Source of the DNA: Sediminibacterium sp.
Lineage (GTDB): Bacteria; Bacteroidota; Bacteroidia; Chitinophagales; Chitinophagaceae
Length of the DNA: 64,000 nt
Assembly (NCBI GenBank): GCA_030726065.1
Contig: JANREK010000046.1
Location: 1-64,000 of the forward strand
Reading direction: 5' to 3'
Shown here piece after piece: positions 7,330 to 17,296 of this stretch (the first letter of the stretch is position 1; each line of letters opens with the position of its first letter). A program made the translations under genes and the position numbers. The notes beneath the pieces were generated by a model. It was not told where the DNA came from. It was given only the letters and a program-made list of their open reading frames with translations, and did not search any database.

Positions 7330-9780
7330 TTGAAAACTACTTTTTTATATCGTTCTTGTTTATTGATCATAGCTATCCTGTTTCATTCAGTAGTATTAAA
7401 GGCGGGTACTTTACAAGGAACTGTAAAGGATATGAAGGGTAAGGAAATTCCATTTGCTTCAATTACTATCAAAAAAATAACCAAGGGAACAACTGCAAAT
7501 AGTAAGGGGCAGTATGCTTTGCAATTAGGTAAAGGAGAATATATAATTGTATGCCAAAATATTGGATTTAAGACCAATGAGAAAAAGATTAAAATTGAAG
7601 ATAATGTCACCACTTTAAATTTTGTTTTAGAGGAACAAGAATATGAACTGAAAGAAGTTGTTGTGTCAAATAAGGCGGAGGATCCGGCATATGAGATTAT
7701 CAGAAATGCGATTAAGCAAAGACCCATCTATTTAAAGGAGTTCAATAATTTTAAATGTCAAGTATATTTAAAGGGTCAAATAAAATTGAGGGACTACCCC
7801 AGTAAGTTTTTAGGGGATACGGTCGATTTTGAGGATGGCGATACCAGTAAAGCGAAGCTGTTGTATTTGTCAGAAACTTTTGCAGATTATTCCATTAAAG
7901 ACAATCAAAAAAAAGTCGAAATAACTTCTACCAAAGTGAGTGGGCGTAGTAATGGGTTTGGATTTGGAAATCCATCGATTATCTCATTTTACGAAAACAA
8001 TATTGTGGTAAGTAATGCCTTTAATCCACGTGGATTTATTTCACCTATCGCAGATAATGCACTTAATTATTACAAGTATAAATACTTAGGATCATTTTAT
8101 GAAAACGGGCTTGAAATTTGTAGAATTAAAGTAACACCTAAGCGTAAGCAGGAACCTTTGTTTACTGGGTTCATCACCATCATTGATGGTCGTTGGTGCA
8201 TTCATAGTGTCCAGTTGAATTTGTTAAAGGAACAGCAGTTGCAATTAGTGGATACGGTGAGCTATGAGCAAATTTATACACCCATTAATAATCAATGGGT
8301 GGTAAAGCAACAAGTGAGTAATATTGCTGGTAGTTTTTTGGGTTTCAAGTTTTATGGTAGCTTTTTGCAGGTGTATAACCAATATGAAATCAATAAAAAT
8401 TTTGGTCCAAAGTATTTTAGCAACATTGTCATCAAGTACCTAGATAGTTCTAATAAAAAATCATTGCAATTTTGGGATAGTGCGCGCCCTGTTTCGTTGC
8501 TTCCTAGTGAGGCTTTGGATTTTATTAAAAAGGACAGTCTTGAAAAATTGCGATCTACATCTGCTTATATGGATAGCGTGGATAAGGTCAGGAATAAGCC
8601 AAAGTTTTTAAATGTGTTTTTAAGAGGGTATAATTATAGTATACAAACTAAAAAAACTTTCCTGCGATTTGATCCTTTACTCACCACCTTTCCTACTTAC
8701 TTTAATCCTGCGGAAGGAAGGGTGATGAATTTCAGAATGTCCTATTCAAAACAATTCAAAAGATATAATAACCTTCAAGTTAATCCAGCTTTAAGGTACG
8801 GGTTAAGTAAGCAAAAATTATATGGCGAGGTTATTGCCAACTACTCATTCCCTACAAAATCAAGGTCAGCTATGAATGTTGGTTTTGGAAATAACGTTTT
8901 TCAGTTTAATAACAATAATCCAATTACAGAATTATACAACTCCGTGGGTGGATATATTTGGGGTAGAAATGATATGAAAACATATTCCGCCGCATTTTTT
9001 AAAATTGGATACGGCCGAAATTTTGGACAAGGTATCAATGCATCTGTGAATTTGCAATATCAAAATCGGAAACCAATGGATAATGTGATTGACATTTTCA
9101 GAGGTAAAACTTTTGATCCAAATTATCCTACAACTTTAATGACTGCTAATTTAGTTCCGCATAAATCATTGGTAGTTAGCTTCAACGTTACTTTGAGGCC
9201 ATTCTCCAAATACCTTGAACTCCCTGAGCGTATGATTAATTTGGGTTCAAAATATCCTACACTTAATTTTAATATGGCGAGTGGTTTAAAATCAATAGCC
9301 GGAAGCGATGTTGATTTTGTAAAGTGGCGGTTAACTGCATCGCAAAATTTGAATTTGAAACTATATGGTAAACTAGATGCAAAAGTTATTATAGGCGGCT
9401 TCTCTAATGCAAATAAAGTGTTCACGCCCGATTATCAACATTATTTAGGTAATGAAATTGCCGTGAATAACAACTATATGAATGGATTTCAGTTATTGCC
9501 TTATTATACGTTTAGCAACACAGCATCCCTTTATACCGAATCCCATTTCGAATATCATTTGAATGGATTCATTTCTAATAAAATTCCAGTATTTAAAAAA
9601 TTAAATTGGTTTTTTGTGCTAGGGGCAAATACATTGAATGTAAGCGGTAAGCCTAATTACTTTGAAACCTTCGTATCAGTGGAGAAAATATTTAAATTAA
9701 TACGGGTTGATTTCGTAAAAGGGTATTTACAAAATAGTCCAAATACAAAAGGGGTTAAATTTTCGTATAAATTATTCTAG
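7330..9780 (+). CDS. DUF5686 outer-membrane protein with carboxypeptidase-regulatory-like domain
   Basis: An 816-residue protein with a signal peptide (about 1-25), then a CarboxypepD_reg-like beta domain (TLQGTVKDMKGKEIPFASI to about residue 110) and a long DUF5686 region ending in a predicted beta-barrel (GVKFSYKLF terminus with aromatic last residue). The start is TTG at 7330: it is the only start that keeps the signal peptide, and no in-frame ATG lies upstream. The family is common in Bacteroidota and resembles TonB-dependent receptors in its N-terminal domain, but no plug domain is visible; its function is not established. The gene shares its last four bases (CTAG) with the convergent acetyltransferase. 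Confidence 0.85.
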   Translation: MKTTFLYRSCLLIIAILFHSVVLKAGTLQGTVKDMKGKEIPFASITIKKITKGTTANSKGQYALQLGKGEYIIVCQNIGFKTNEKKIKIEDNVTTLNFVLEEQEYELKEVVVSNKAEDPAYEIIRNAIKQRPIYLKEFNNFKCQVYLKGQIKLRDYPSKFLGDTVDFEDGDTSKAKLLYLSETFADYSIKDNQKKVEITSTKVSGRSNGFGFGNPSIISFYENNIVVSNAFNPRGFISPIADNALNYYKYKYLGSFYENGLEICRIKVTPKRKQEPLFTGFITIIDGRWCIHSVQLNLLKEQQLQLVDTVSYEQIYTPINNQWVVKQQVSNIAGSFLGFKFYGSFLQVYNQYEINKNFGPKYFSNIVIKYLDSSNKKSLQFWDSARPVSLLPSEALDFIKKDSLEKLRSTSAYMDSVDKVRNKPKFLNVFLRGYNYSIQTKKTFLRFDPLLTTFPTYFNPAEGRVMNFRMSYSKQFKRYNNLQVNPALRYGLSKQKLYGEVIANYSFPTKSRSAMNVGFGNNVFQFNNNNPITELYNSVGGYIWGRNDMKTYSAAFFKIGYGRNFGQGINASVNLQYQNRKPMDNVIDIFRGKTFDPNYPTTLMTANLVPHKSLVVSFNVTLRPFSKYLELPERMINLGSKYPTLNFNMASGLKSIAGSDVDFVKWRLTASQNLNLKLYGKLDAKVIIGGFSNANKVFTPDYQHYLGNEIAVNNNYMNGFQLLPYYTFSNTASLYTESHFEYHLNGFISNKIPVFKKLNWFFVLGANTLNVSGKPNYFETFVSVEKIFKLIRVDFVKGYLQNSPNTKGVKFSYKLF

Positions 9781-10238
9781 CGACGAATCATCGGGATATG
9801 ATCAATTTCATCCTCCAGGTAAATTTCGCCGGCCTGTTCAAAGCCTTGTTCGTTGTAAAACTTTTTTAAATAAAGTTGGGCGCCAATTTTGATAGGACCT
9901 TTTCCAAAAAGTTGTTCGCATTGTTCAATGGAATATTGCATTAATTTCTTTCCAATACCCATACCTCTATATTTTGCTGCATTTGCAACGCGTCCAATAC
10001 TTTGATAGCCCTTGTAAATAATGTCTTTATCAAATAAGCGTGTTGTTGCAATTAATGTTCCATCAACATAACCAAGCACATGATAAGCTTTTTGGTCATT
10101 GTTGTCCGCATCTAAAAATATGCAGTGCTGCTCCACAACAAATACATCACTTCTTAATCGCAACATTTCATATACTTCAGCTACAGATAAATCTGAAAAA
10201 TGTTTGGTGACCCAAGTGGTATTATTAAGTTGACTCAT
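9777..10238 (-). CDS. elaA: GNAT-family N-acetyltransferase, ElaA-like
   Basis: A 153-residue protein matching the ElaA subgroup of the GNAT fold: MLRLRSDVFVVEQHC near the N-terminus, then GRVANAAKYRGMGIGKKL (acetyl-CoA binding R-G-x-G-I-G motif, about 85-102) and GAQLYLKKFYNEQGFEQAG near the C-terminus. The acceptor substrate is unknown for this group. A possible -7 element (TACATTTG on the minus strand, 10243-10250) sits so close to the ATG that the mRNA may be nearly leaderless. It converges on the DUF5686 gene with a 4-bp overlap. Confidence 0.85.
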   Translation of the reverse strand: MSQLNNTTWVTKHFSDLSVAEVYEMLRLRSDVFVVEQHCIFLDADNNDQKAYHVLGYVDGTLIATTRLFDKDIIYKGYQSIGRVANAAKYRGMGIGKKLMQYSIEQCEQLFGKGPIKIGAQLYLKKFYNEQGFEQAGEIYLEDEIDHIPMIRR

Positions 10239-10277
10239 ACAACAAATGTAATTAAAAATTGATTTAAGGTAAATTGA

Positions 10278-11558
10278 CTAGTAGCCATATTTTCCTTTCC
10301 ATCTTTCATTTAAAAACTTTTTTATTTCTTGCTCTCTTGTATTTTTTTGAGGCTGATATAAGGCGGTGTTTTTAATATTGTCAGGCAAGTATTCTTGCTC
10401 AAGGAAGTTATTTTCACCCAAATGTGAATATTGGTAATTTTTACCATAGGATAAGTCCTTCATTAATTTAGTAGGGGCATTTCTTAAATGTAAGGGTACC
10501 GGTAAGTTCCCTGTTTTGTCCACTAAGGCAAGTCCATGATTGATGGCTTCGTAGGATGCATTGCTTTTTGGGGAGCTGGCTAAATATATGGCACATTGTG
10601 ACAGAATAATTCTGCTTTCCGGGTAACCGATCTTGGTTACCGCATCAAAACATGCATTGGCCAATAAAAATGCATTTGGATTGGCATTGCCAATATCTTC
10701 ACTTGAAAAAATAAGCATACGACGTGCGATGAATTTTACATCTTCTCCACCTGCTATCATTCTGGATAGCCAATACACTGCAGCATTAGGATCGGATCCG
10801 CGCATGCTTTTGATAAATGCGGAAAATATATCATAATGTTGTTCGCCATTTTTATCATAGAGTGCAATATTGCTTTGCGCTACTTCCATCACCCAATCAT
10901 TAGTCAATACCAAGGGTGATCCTGATTTTTCAATATCAATTAACGCTTCAACGGATAACTCTAATAAGTTTAACAACTTTCGTCCATCGCCACCGGATAG
11001 TTGAAACAAAGCTTCTGTTTCTTTTATCTCAATATTTTGGCCTTGAAACATTTCGTCTTTTTCAATGGCTTGATGAATTAATTTATGCAACGCCTTTTCA
11101 TCCAAGGCTTTTAATATAAATACCTGACATCTGCTGAGTAAGGCACTGTTTACTTCAAAGCTGGGGTTTTCGGTGGTTGCTCCAATTAATGTAATAATGC
11201 CTTTTTCTACAGCTCCCAAAAGTGCATCCTGTTGGCCTTTATTAAATCGATGAATCTCATCTATAAATAATATCGCGCCTGGTTTTGATTTAGCTTCTTC
11301 AATAACTTCTCTTAATTCCTTTACACCGCTACTAATGGCACTGAGTTGATAATACGCGCTATTAAATGTGGTGGATATAATATTAGCTAAAGTTGTTTTA
11401 CCAACCCCTGGTGGCCCCCATAATATCATAGAGGGGACTTTTCCTTTTGTAATTGCTTTTTGTAAAACACTATCCGGACTAGAAAGATGTTCCTGTCCAA
11501 CCAAATCGGTAAGCGTTTTGGGGCGTAATCTTTCAGCTAAAGGGATGGCATTGTTCAT
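10278..11558 (-). CDS. rarA: Replication-associated recombination protein A (RarA/MgsA AAA+ ATPase)
   Basis: A 426-residue AAA+ protein of the RarA/MgsA/WRNIP1 family, which acts at stalled replication forks. It opens with [21 protein letters not shown] and has Walker [14 protein letters not shown] (about 47), Walker [19 protein letters not shown], sensor 1 [12 protein letters not shown], and the C-terminal tetramerisation region with [20 protein letters not shown] and [15 protein letters not shown]. Length and motifs are normal. A TAATTTTG -7 element (11572-11579, minus strand) lies 13 bases before the ATG, suggesting its own promoter. Confidence 0.95.
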   Translation of the reverse strand: MNNAIPLAERLRPKTLTDLVGQEHLSSPDSVLQKAITKGKVPSMILWGPPGVGKTTLANIISTTFNSAYYQLSAISSGVKELREVIEEAKSKPGAILFIDEIHRFNKGQQDALLGAVEKGIITLIGATTENPSFEVNSALLSRCQVFILKALDEKALHKLIHQAIEKDEMFQGQNIEIKETEALFQLSGGDGRKLLNLLELSVEALIDIEKSGSPLVLTNDWVMEVAQSNIALYDKNGEQHYDIFSAFIKSMRGSDPNAAVYWLSRMIAGGEDVKFIARRMLIFSSEDIGNANPNAFLLANACFDAVTKIGYPESRIILSQCAIYLASSPKSNASYEAINHGLALVDKTGNLPVPLHLRNAPTKLMKDLSYGKNYQYSHLGENNFLEQEYLPDNIKNTALYQPQKNTREQEIKKFLNERWKGKYGY

Positions 11559-11683
11559 TTGTATAAAGGTACAAAATTAGCAATACAAAATTTGACGCGG
11601 GTGAACCCAATATTTCAGGATAAAATCAAGTCATTGCTTACGTACAGATAAAGTGAGACAAGCCTTGCCTGACTTAAAAAATA

Positions 11684-12187
11684 CTATTCAAACAAATAGT
11701 CATAACGCTTAACCAATCTAAGGGTGGTTCTGATGTGCACGATTCCAATAATTCCAGTGACCAATAAAAATACGGATACGCCTCTTAATATTGAAAGAAT
11801 CATTTTACTAGTAATTTCCGCAGGGAATCCAGCTTGTTGTTCTAAAAATTCGTTGATGAAGCCGCTTAATACTTCGTTGGTAGAGATAAGTATACTAATT
11901 GAATTAATAAAAAACAAACTACATAAAAATAAACTTACATAGGCATTGACTTTGATCCAATCCTTTGATTTTTTTGTTTGCGTTTGTTCACGTTCTACGC
12001 CATTTTTTAAAAATTTAAAACTTGTATAGGTATATATAACCAAACATGCTACGATAAATACCATAATTAGGGCACTTGGATTTGCCAATGAAGTGGCTAA
12101 AATAATGATATCTAAAAAGGCAAAAAATAAAGCTATTGGAATTAAGCAATAGGAGAGTACTGTATACAATTTCATTTCATTCGACAT
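11684..12187 (-). CDS. Unknown four-helix membrane protein
   Basis: I do not recognise this protein. It is about 167 residues with four clear hydrophobic segments in two pairs separated by a charged loop (EREQTQTKKSKDW) and no signal peptide. The frame extends to a TTG at 12211, but ATG 12187 (MSNEMKLYTVLSY) is the more credible start. It lies 28 bases after aspS on the same strand and probably shares its transcript. Nothing in the sequence suggests a catalytic function. Confidence 0.7.
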   Translation of the reverse strand: MSNEMKLYTVLSYCLIPIALFFAFLDIIILATSLANPSALIMVFIVACLVIYTYTSFKFLKNGVEREQTQTKKSKDWIKVNAYVSLFLCSLFFINSISILISTNEVLSGFINEFLEQQAGFPAEITSKMILSILRGVSVFLLVTGIIGIVHIRTTLRLVKRYDYLFE

Positions 12188-12215
12188 AAGGACTGCTGCG
12201 TTTAATTTCAATAAT

Positions 12216-14042
12216 TTATTTCAAATTCAACTTTATGTGAAGCTCTTCAAATTGTTTATCGTCAATACTACTTGGCGCATCTAACATTATATCACGACCA
12301 CTGTTATTTTTAGGGAATGCAATAAAGTCACGAATACTTTCACTGCCACCTAATAAAGCACATAAGCGATCAAAGCCAAAAGCAATACCGCCATGTGGTG
12401 GTGCACCATATTCAAAGGCACCAAGTAAAAATCCAAATTTATGTTGTGCTTCCTTGGAGCTCATGCCTAGGGCTGCAAACATTTTTTCTTGTAAAGCGCG
12501 TTGGAAAATACGAATTGAGCCACCCCCAATTTCATTACCATTTAAGACCATATCATAAGCGTTTGCTTTGATACCAGCATAAGGATGTTCTAAATATTTT
12601 ACAGCGTCACTAATTTCAGGTGCATTGTTAATCATAATCTCAATATGATCAAGCTTAGGTGATGTAAATGGATGGTGTCTAGCTACCCAACGGTTACCTT
12701 CCTCGTCATATTCAAATAATGGGAAATCTAAAACCCACAATAATTTAAATTCATCTTCTTTTCTAAAGCCTAATTGTTTACCTAATTCCAAACGAAGCTC
12801 GCTGATTGCTTTTCTGGTTCTTTCTTCCGCACCCGCTAATATTAATATTAAATCCCCTGCTTTTGCATTTGAAGCAGCTGCAATCGCTTTTAATTTATCT
12901 TCCGAATAAAATTTATCAACACTGCTTTTGAAAGTGCCGTCGGCATTGCATTTAATGAATACCAATCCTTTCATTCCAATTTGTGGACGCTTAACCCATT
13001 CTGTTAATTCGTCAGTTTGCTTGCGGGAGTATTCGCTACATCCTGGTACTGCTATGGCAATCACTGTTTCAGCTTCGTCAAATACTTTAAAGTCAACACC
13101 GTTAATGAGTGCTGCTTGATCTGCTTTGTCTGAAAATACATGCGTAGGCTTTTTTAAATTACACAATTGGATGCCAAAACGAATATCTGGCTTATCGTTA
13201 CCGAACTGCCACATGGCATCTTCCCAGGTCATACGTTGCACCGTTTCGGTGTAATCAATATTTTTCACCTGTTTAAAAATGCTTTTAATTAAACCTTCAA
13301 ACATTTTTAAAATATCTTCCTGCTCCACAAAACTCATTTCGCAGTCAATTTGTGTAAACTCTGGTTGTCTGTCAGCTCTTAAATCCTCATCTCTGAAACA
13401 TTTTACTATTTGGTAGTATCGATCATATCCACTCACCATTAAAAGTTGCTTAAAGGTTTGTGGTGATTGTGGTAATGCATAAAATTCACCTGCGTTCATT
13501 CTGCTAGGCACCACAAAATCACGTGCACCTTCGGGCGTAGATTTAATTAAAAATGGGGTTTCAATATCCATGAAGCCTTTTTCATGTAAATAATTTCTGG
13601 TTGCACGATTTACATCATAGCGTAATCCTAAATTCTTTTTTACAGCGTTTCTTCTTAAGTCCAAGAAACGGTATTTCATACGAATGTCATCGCCGCCATC
13701 CGTATCATCTTGAATGGTGAATGGCGGAACAGCTGATGCGTTTAATATTTTAAATTCTGTTACTTTAATTTCAATATCTCCTGTAGGAATATTTGCATTT
13801 TTACTAGAGCGCTCAATGACTGTTCCTTTCACTTGAATAACGAATTCTCTTCCTAAAGGATTTTTATCCAATTCGTTTTGAAGCTCTTCTCCAATTAAAA
13901 GTTGCGTGATTCCATACCTATCTCTTAAATCCACGAATGTGATAGCGCCAAATTTGCGAATGGTTTGTACCCAACCGGCAAGGGTCACATTTTGAGTAAC
14001 AAATTGACTATTTAATTCTCCACAATGGTGCGTACGATACAT
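12216..14042 (-). CDS. aspS: Aspartyl-tRNA synthetase
   Basis: Charges tRNA-Asp with aspartate. The 608-residue class II synthetase has the N-terminal OB-fold ([21 protein letters not shown]), motif 2 [18 protein letters not shown] (about 213-230), the bacterial-type GAD insertion in the middle, and motif 3 [15 protein letters not shown] (about 555). I chose ATG 14042 ([11 protein letters not shown]) rather than the upstream in-frame ATG, because a -7 element TATATTTG lies at 14071-14078 and the extra 20 residues have no family counterpart. Whether it also charges tRNA-Asn depends on the genome having AsnRS or GatCAB. It is divergent from the MFS gene. Confidence 0.96.
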   Translation of the reverse strand: MYRTHHCGELNSQFVTQNVTLAGWVQTIRKFGAITFVDLRDRYGITQLLIGEELQNELDKNPLGREFVIQVKGTVIERSSKNANIPTGDIEIKVTEFKILNASAVPPFTIQDDTDGGDDIRMKYRFLDLRRNAVKKNLGLRYDVNRATRNYLHEKGFMDIETPFLIKSTPEGARDFVVPSRMNAGEFYALPQSPQTFKQLLMVSGYDRYYQIVKCFRDEDLRADRQPEFTQIDCEMSFVEQEDILKMFEGLIKSIFKQVKNIDYTETVQRMTWEDAMWQFGNDKPDIRFGIQLCNLKKPTHVFSDKADQAALINGVDFKVFDEAETVIAIAVPGCSEYSRKQTDELTEWVKRPQIGMKGLVFIKCNADGTFKSSVDKFYSEDKLKAIAAASNAKAGDLILILAGAEERTRKAISELRLELGKQLGFRKEDEFKLLWVLDFPLFEYDEEGNRWVARHHPFTSPKLDHIEIMINNAPEISDAVKYLEHPYAGIKANAYDMVLNGNEIGGGSIRIFQRALQEKMFAALGMSSKEAQHKFGFLLGAFEYGAPPHGGIAFGFDRLCALLGGSESIRDFIAFPKNNSGRDIMLDAPSSIDDKQFEELHIKLNLK

Positions 14043-14070
14043 AAAAAAATATTGAAATAGGTTTGGACTG

Positions 14071-14078
14071 CAAATATA
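14071..14078 (-). promoter_or_regulatory. aspS promoter -7 element TATATTTG
   Basis: On the minus strand TATATTTG fits TAnnTTTG. It ends 28 bases before the chosen aspS start and overlaps the longer open frame, which supports the shorter protein. No clear TTG was found at the -33 position. Confidence 0.5.
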
Positions 14079-14111
14079 CTTCAATTCCCATAAATTCATC
14101 ATATTTGCGCC

Positions 14112-15266
14112 ATGACCGATTTCCTTATCTCCAACCGAACCAGGCGCATTGTTTTGTCCGGTTTTTTCTTTTTTACTGGTATTTGTTTTGCCAGTTGGGC
14201 AAGCAGGATTCCTGATATTAAAATGCAGTTGGGGTTAAATGATGCAGAATTGGGTGCGATGCTGTTATTTTTGCCTGTAGGTTTGTTTTTAGGCATCCCT
14301 ATTTCAGGTAGTTTAACTTCCATTTATGGCAGTAACAGAATGCTCAAAATTGCAGCTGTTTTATATCCGCTTTCCTTGATTTTAATTGGGACAATTACAC
14401 AAACATGGCAATTAGGAATTTGCTTATTTATTTTTGGCATGGCTGGTAATTTTTACAATGTAGCGGTGAATACACAAGCAGTGGTATTATCTAAATTATT
14501 TGAGAAAAGTATCATATCCACCTTTCATGGTTTTTGGAGTTTGGCTGGTTTTGTGGGTGGTTTGGTAGGGGGGCTTTTTGTTGCAAAACAAATTTCTCCC
14601 TTATATCAATTTGTTTTTGTTGCATTGGTTTCAATTATTTATTTGGTTTTTGCGCATCCCTATTTAATGCCTTCTGAAAAAAATAAGCAACCACTTAATA
14701 AAATGTGGAATAAGCCAAGTGCACTTATGTTGCAATTTGGATTTATTGCTTTAGGAAATATGATTTGCGAAGGAATGATGTTTGACTGGAGTGGTATTTA
14801 TTTTCAAAAAGTAGTATTGGTGCCTAATGAATATCGTACCATGGGATATATCAGTTTTATGGCATGTATGACCATTGGTCGAATGTTTGCAGATATATTA
14901 ATTAATTATTGGGGGGCAAGAAAACAATTAATGTTAAGTGGCTTATTGGTTACCATTGGATTAATTATAGCGTTAATGCTACCGGGTATTATAATTAGTA
15001 CTTTTGGGTTTATGTTGGTAGGTTTTGGTGTATCATCAGTCATTCCCACCATTTATGGATCTGTTGGTAGGAGTGCAGCACCTGGGCAAGCGAGTATTGC
15101 GTTAGCTTCAGTTTCCTCTATTGGATTTTTCGGATTTTTGATTGGCCCACCCATCATTGAATTCTTATCCCAAGCTATAGGTTTACGATGGGCGTTCTTA
15201 ACTGTTTCCTTATTGGGGCTAGCTACATTTTTTCAATCTTACCGATTGAAAAAGCATTTGAATTAA
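14112..15266 (+). CDS. MFS transporter, YbjJ/FucP-like
   Basis: A 384-residue membrane protein with about twelve hydrophobic segments and the N-terminal [21 protein letters not shown] typical of the YbjJ-like branch of the major facilitator superfamily. A charged inter-repeat loop ([16 protein letters not shown]) separates two six-helix halves, and [18 protein letters not shown] lies in the second half. Substrate is unknown; sugars are plausible for relatives. The gene is divergent from aspS, with only 69 bases between start codons, and converges on a small membrane-protein gene 1 base past its stop. Confidence 0.8.
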   Translation: MTDFLISNRTRRIVLSGFFFFTGICFASWASRIPDIKMQLGLNDAELGAMLLFLPVGLFLGIPISGSLTSIYGSNRMLKIAAVLYPLSLILIGTITQTWQLGICLFIFGMAGNFYNVAVNTQAVVLSKLFEKSIISTFHGFWSLAGFVGGLVGGLFVAKQISPLYQFVFVALVSIIYLVFAHPYLMPSEKNKQPLNKMWNKPSALMLQFGFIALGNMICEGMMFDWSGIYFQKVVLVPNEYRTMGYISFMACMTIGRMFADILINYWGARKQLMLSGLLVTIGLIIALMLPGIIISTFGFMLVGFGVSSVIPTIYGSVGRSAAPGQASIALASVSSIGFFGFLIGPPIIEFLSQAIGLRWAFLTVSLLGLATFFQSYRLKKHLN

Positions 15267-15267
15267 A

Positions 15268-15672
15268 TTATAAAGTCGAATTTTCTTCTTTGTGCGATGG
15301 CTTATAAATAAGATAATAATAGCCTAAAATCAAGATGCCTGTGACAAATGGGATCATTGCTAAATGCTTCATCGTGATATTGCCATATACGATAACATGA
15401 TCTACACCAAAAAATTCAGTACACATCCAAAATGAGTTGGCCGTAATCCAAACGGTGATAGCGAGGTTATGCGCTAATTCAGAAAAAATATTTCGCGTTC
15501 TATAGGCGATAATTATGGAGATGGTTAAAGTTGGAATAATCATCACAACGCCTAAAAGCGTCAAAGACAAACACCAGGCAACATCTTTAAACAACCAAAA
15601 TACGATATGTAAGTTTTCCATTTTACGGTACTTATATGGAATATTATATTTGTCGTTCGTTTTATTGTTCAT
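15268..15672 (-). CDS. Unknown small membrane protein
   Basis: I do not recognise this 134-residue protein. It has three or four hydrophobic segments (around LSLTLLGVVMIIPTLTISII, then NLAITVWITANSFWMC, then MIPFVTGILILGYYYLIY) and polar ends. An alternative start lies at the internal Met of KMENLHIVFW. It stands alone on the minus strand between the MFS gene and the FAD oxidoreductase unit, 76 bases after the latter's stop side. The coherent hydrophobic pattern supports a real gene, but no function can be proposed. Confidence 0.65.
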   Translation of the reverse strand: MNNKTNDKYNIPYKYRKMENLHIVFWLFKDVAWCLSLTLLGVVMIIPTLTISIIIAYRTRNIFSELAHNLAITVWITANSFWMCTEFFGVDHVIVYGNITMKHLAMIPFVTGILILGYYYLIYKPSHKEENSTL

Positions 15673-15748
15673 TGTGATTATTTGGAGATTATTGCTAACC
15701 AGTTTTTAATGTAGAATAAAAATATTCTTTTTTTTATTTATTCTTTAA

Positions 15749-16801
15749 TTAATCCGATAAAATTGAGGTAAATCTTTTTATGTCAGCTTCTGGTTCTATG
15801 ATACTTCCTTGTTCAATATGATCTATAAGTTGTTTCGCAAAATAGGGGGCAAGTGAGCAGCCCTTTGTACCCATGCCATTACAGATACCCAATTGCGGAT
15901 ATTTCGGGTGAAGTCCTACAAATGGGCGCCTTTCTGTATTGGCGGGTCTTATGCCAACCAAATGATCAACTACTTCATAGGGTAGTTTTAAAACTGCATT
16001 CAGTGCTGTAATCATTTTTTCCTTAAAGCCTTGACTTGGAAGCGCATCACTAAAACTCCATTCATAACTTGATCCTACCCAAAATAAATCATCTTTCCAA
16101 GGGACAATTGTAATATTGGTTTTGTAAATATTTGTTGGCGCAAGCCCTTTTATTTTTACTATTAATGCTTCTCCTTTATTGGGTACAAATGGTAGGGATT
16201 TAAAATAGGGATTGTTCATGGCATTAATACCATCGCAGAATATTATTTTTTCAGCAATTATATTTTTCCATTGAACGCCTTGCTCATTTAAAATCATGTC
16301 TGAAACATCAAAATAATCTTCAATAAAATGGTTACTTATTTTCTGTTGGCCGGCTTTTAAAAATTGTATTAAATCAATCCAATAACATTGGTCAATTTCG
16401 CCTGTGCCAAATGGGATATTAAAGTATTCTCCTAAAGATGAATGATCATTTTCCTTTAAATATCTATTATCATGTGTAAGGCGGTAGTCAAAGCTTTCCT
16501 TCATTTGCAGGGAAGGGTGGATTGATAAAATCGGTGCTTCTTTAATTATAGAGACATTTTCATCCCGTTGGAAAGCTTTATAAGCGTCAATAGCAAAAGG
16601 CAGTAGGGTATCAATCATCCATGTTTGCACAATCCTACGTCCGGTGACTGGGTTGATTACACCACTTGCTACACTAGTTGCGGAAAAAGTTTTTGGATCA
16701 TTTATAATTTTAAACGAGATACCTTGTTTGTGTAAAAAATAACTTAACCAAGTGCCAGTTAATCCTTGGCCAACAATTAAATATTTTACTCTTTCCTGCA
16801 A
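15749..16801 (-). CDS. FAD-dependent oxidoreductase, DAO family
   Basis: A 350-residue flavoprotein of the D-amino-acid-oxidase (DAO) superfamily. The N-terminal dinucleotide-binding motif is YLIVGQGLTGTWLSYFL, followed by SATSVASGVINPVTGRR, which resembles the glycine-oxidase/MnmC-type arrangement; a C-terminal FAD contact block is GIRPANTERRPFVGLHP and GICNGMGTKGCSLAPYFA. No signal peptide is present. The substrate is unknown. It follows the secreted 140-residue protein gene by one base, so the two are probably co-transcribed. Confidence 0.8.
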   Translation of the reverse strand: MQERVKYLIVGQGLTGTWLSYFLHKQGISFKIINDPKTFSATSVASGVINPVTGRRIVQTWMIDTLLPFAIDAYKAFQRDENVSIIKEAPILSIHPSLQMKESFDYRLTHDNRYLKENDHSSLGEYFNIPFGTGEIDQCYWIDLIQFLKAGQQKISNHFIEDYFDVSDMILNEQGVQWKNIIAEKIIFCDGINAMNNPYFKSLPFVPNKGEALIVKIKGLAPTNIYKTNITIVPWKDDLFWVGSSYEWSFSDALPSQGFKEKMITALNAVLKLPYEVVDHLVGIRPANTERRPFVGLHPKYPQLGICNGMGTKGCSLAPYFAKQLIDHIEQGSIIEPEADIKRFTSILSD

Positions 16802-16802
16802 T

Positions 16803-17225
16803 TTATTTTCCTTTTTTTGTTGGAATAGTTATGTGGAGGCTGTCCTTGATTTCATTGACCCTTGCTACAATTTCCATATCAAAGTTTCCAATGTAATCAA
16901 AGGGAACTGTAAAAGGAAATTCTGTTTCAAATGTTTCGTTTTTAATTGTCGTAAAATATTGAAATGGAAAAATGTTTACAAACCAGCCGTCCACTGACTT
17001 TTTTGTTTTATGATTGATCAAAGCCAAAGTAAGCTGTCCTGTTTTTTCTTGCGGAAAATGATGACTAACCTTTACTTTTAGTTTAAAGGATTGCCCTAAT
17101 GATAAAACAGCGGGAGTAGCACATTCAATTTTAAGGCTGGATTTTATATTTACGCCGCTTAAATTTTGCGCCTGTGTATAAATACAAATTGACAAAAATA
17201 AAAATAAAGTTATGGCGCGTTTCAT
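16803..17225 (-). CDS. Secreted protein with an Ig-like, macroglobulin-type fold (tentative)
   Basis: A 140-residue protein with a signal peptide (MKRAITLFLFLSICIYTQAQ). The rest is a single beta-rich domain; segments such as SLGQSFKLKVKVSHHFP, KSVDGWFVNIFPFQYFT and ETEFPFTVPFDYIGNFDMEI recall the immunoglobulin-like macroglobulin domains of bacterial alpha-2-macroglobulins, but the resemblance is by eye and weak. No bait region or thioester is present. It precedes the FAD oxidoreductase gene by one base. A TAAGTTTG -7 element (17230-17237, minus strand) is almost at the start codon. Confidence 0.6.
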   Translation of the reverse strand: MKRAITLFLFLSICIYTQAQNLSGVNIKSSLKIECATPAVLSLGQSFKLKVKVSHHFPQEKTGQLTLALINHKTKKSVDGWFVNIFPFQYFTTIKNETFETEFPFTVPFDYIGNFDMEIVARVNEIKDSLHITIPTKKGK

Positions 17226-17244
17226 AGAACAAACTTACAATAAA

Positions 17245-17275
17245 AAATCCCTTATCGTTTTAGGATAAGGGATTT
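17245..17275 (-). terminator. sucD terminator
   Basis: AAATCCCTTATC (17245-17256) and GATAAGGGATTT (17264-17275) form a 12-bp perfect stem with a 7-base loop. On the minus strand the stem runs into TTTTTTA, so it terminates sucD transcription. Confidence 0.85.
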
Positions 17276-17296
17276 CAGTATGCTTTATTTTAATAA

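Noticed and set aside
7383-7727. 114-codon frame antisense to the DUF5686 gene
   Set aside because: It covers a well-supported domain on the plus strand and shows no recognisable family features.
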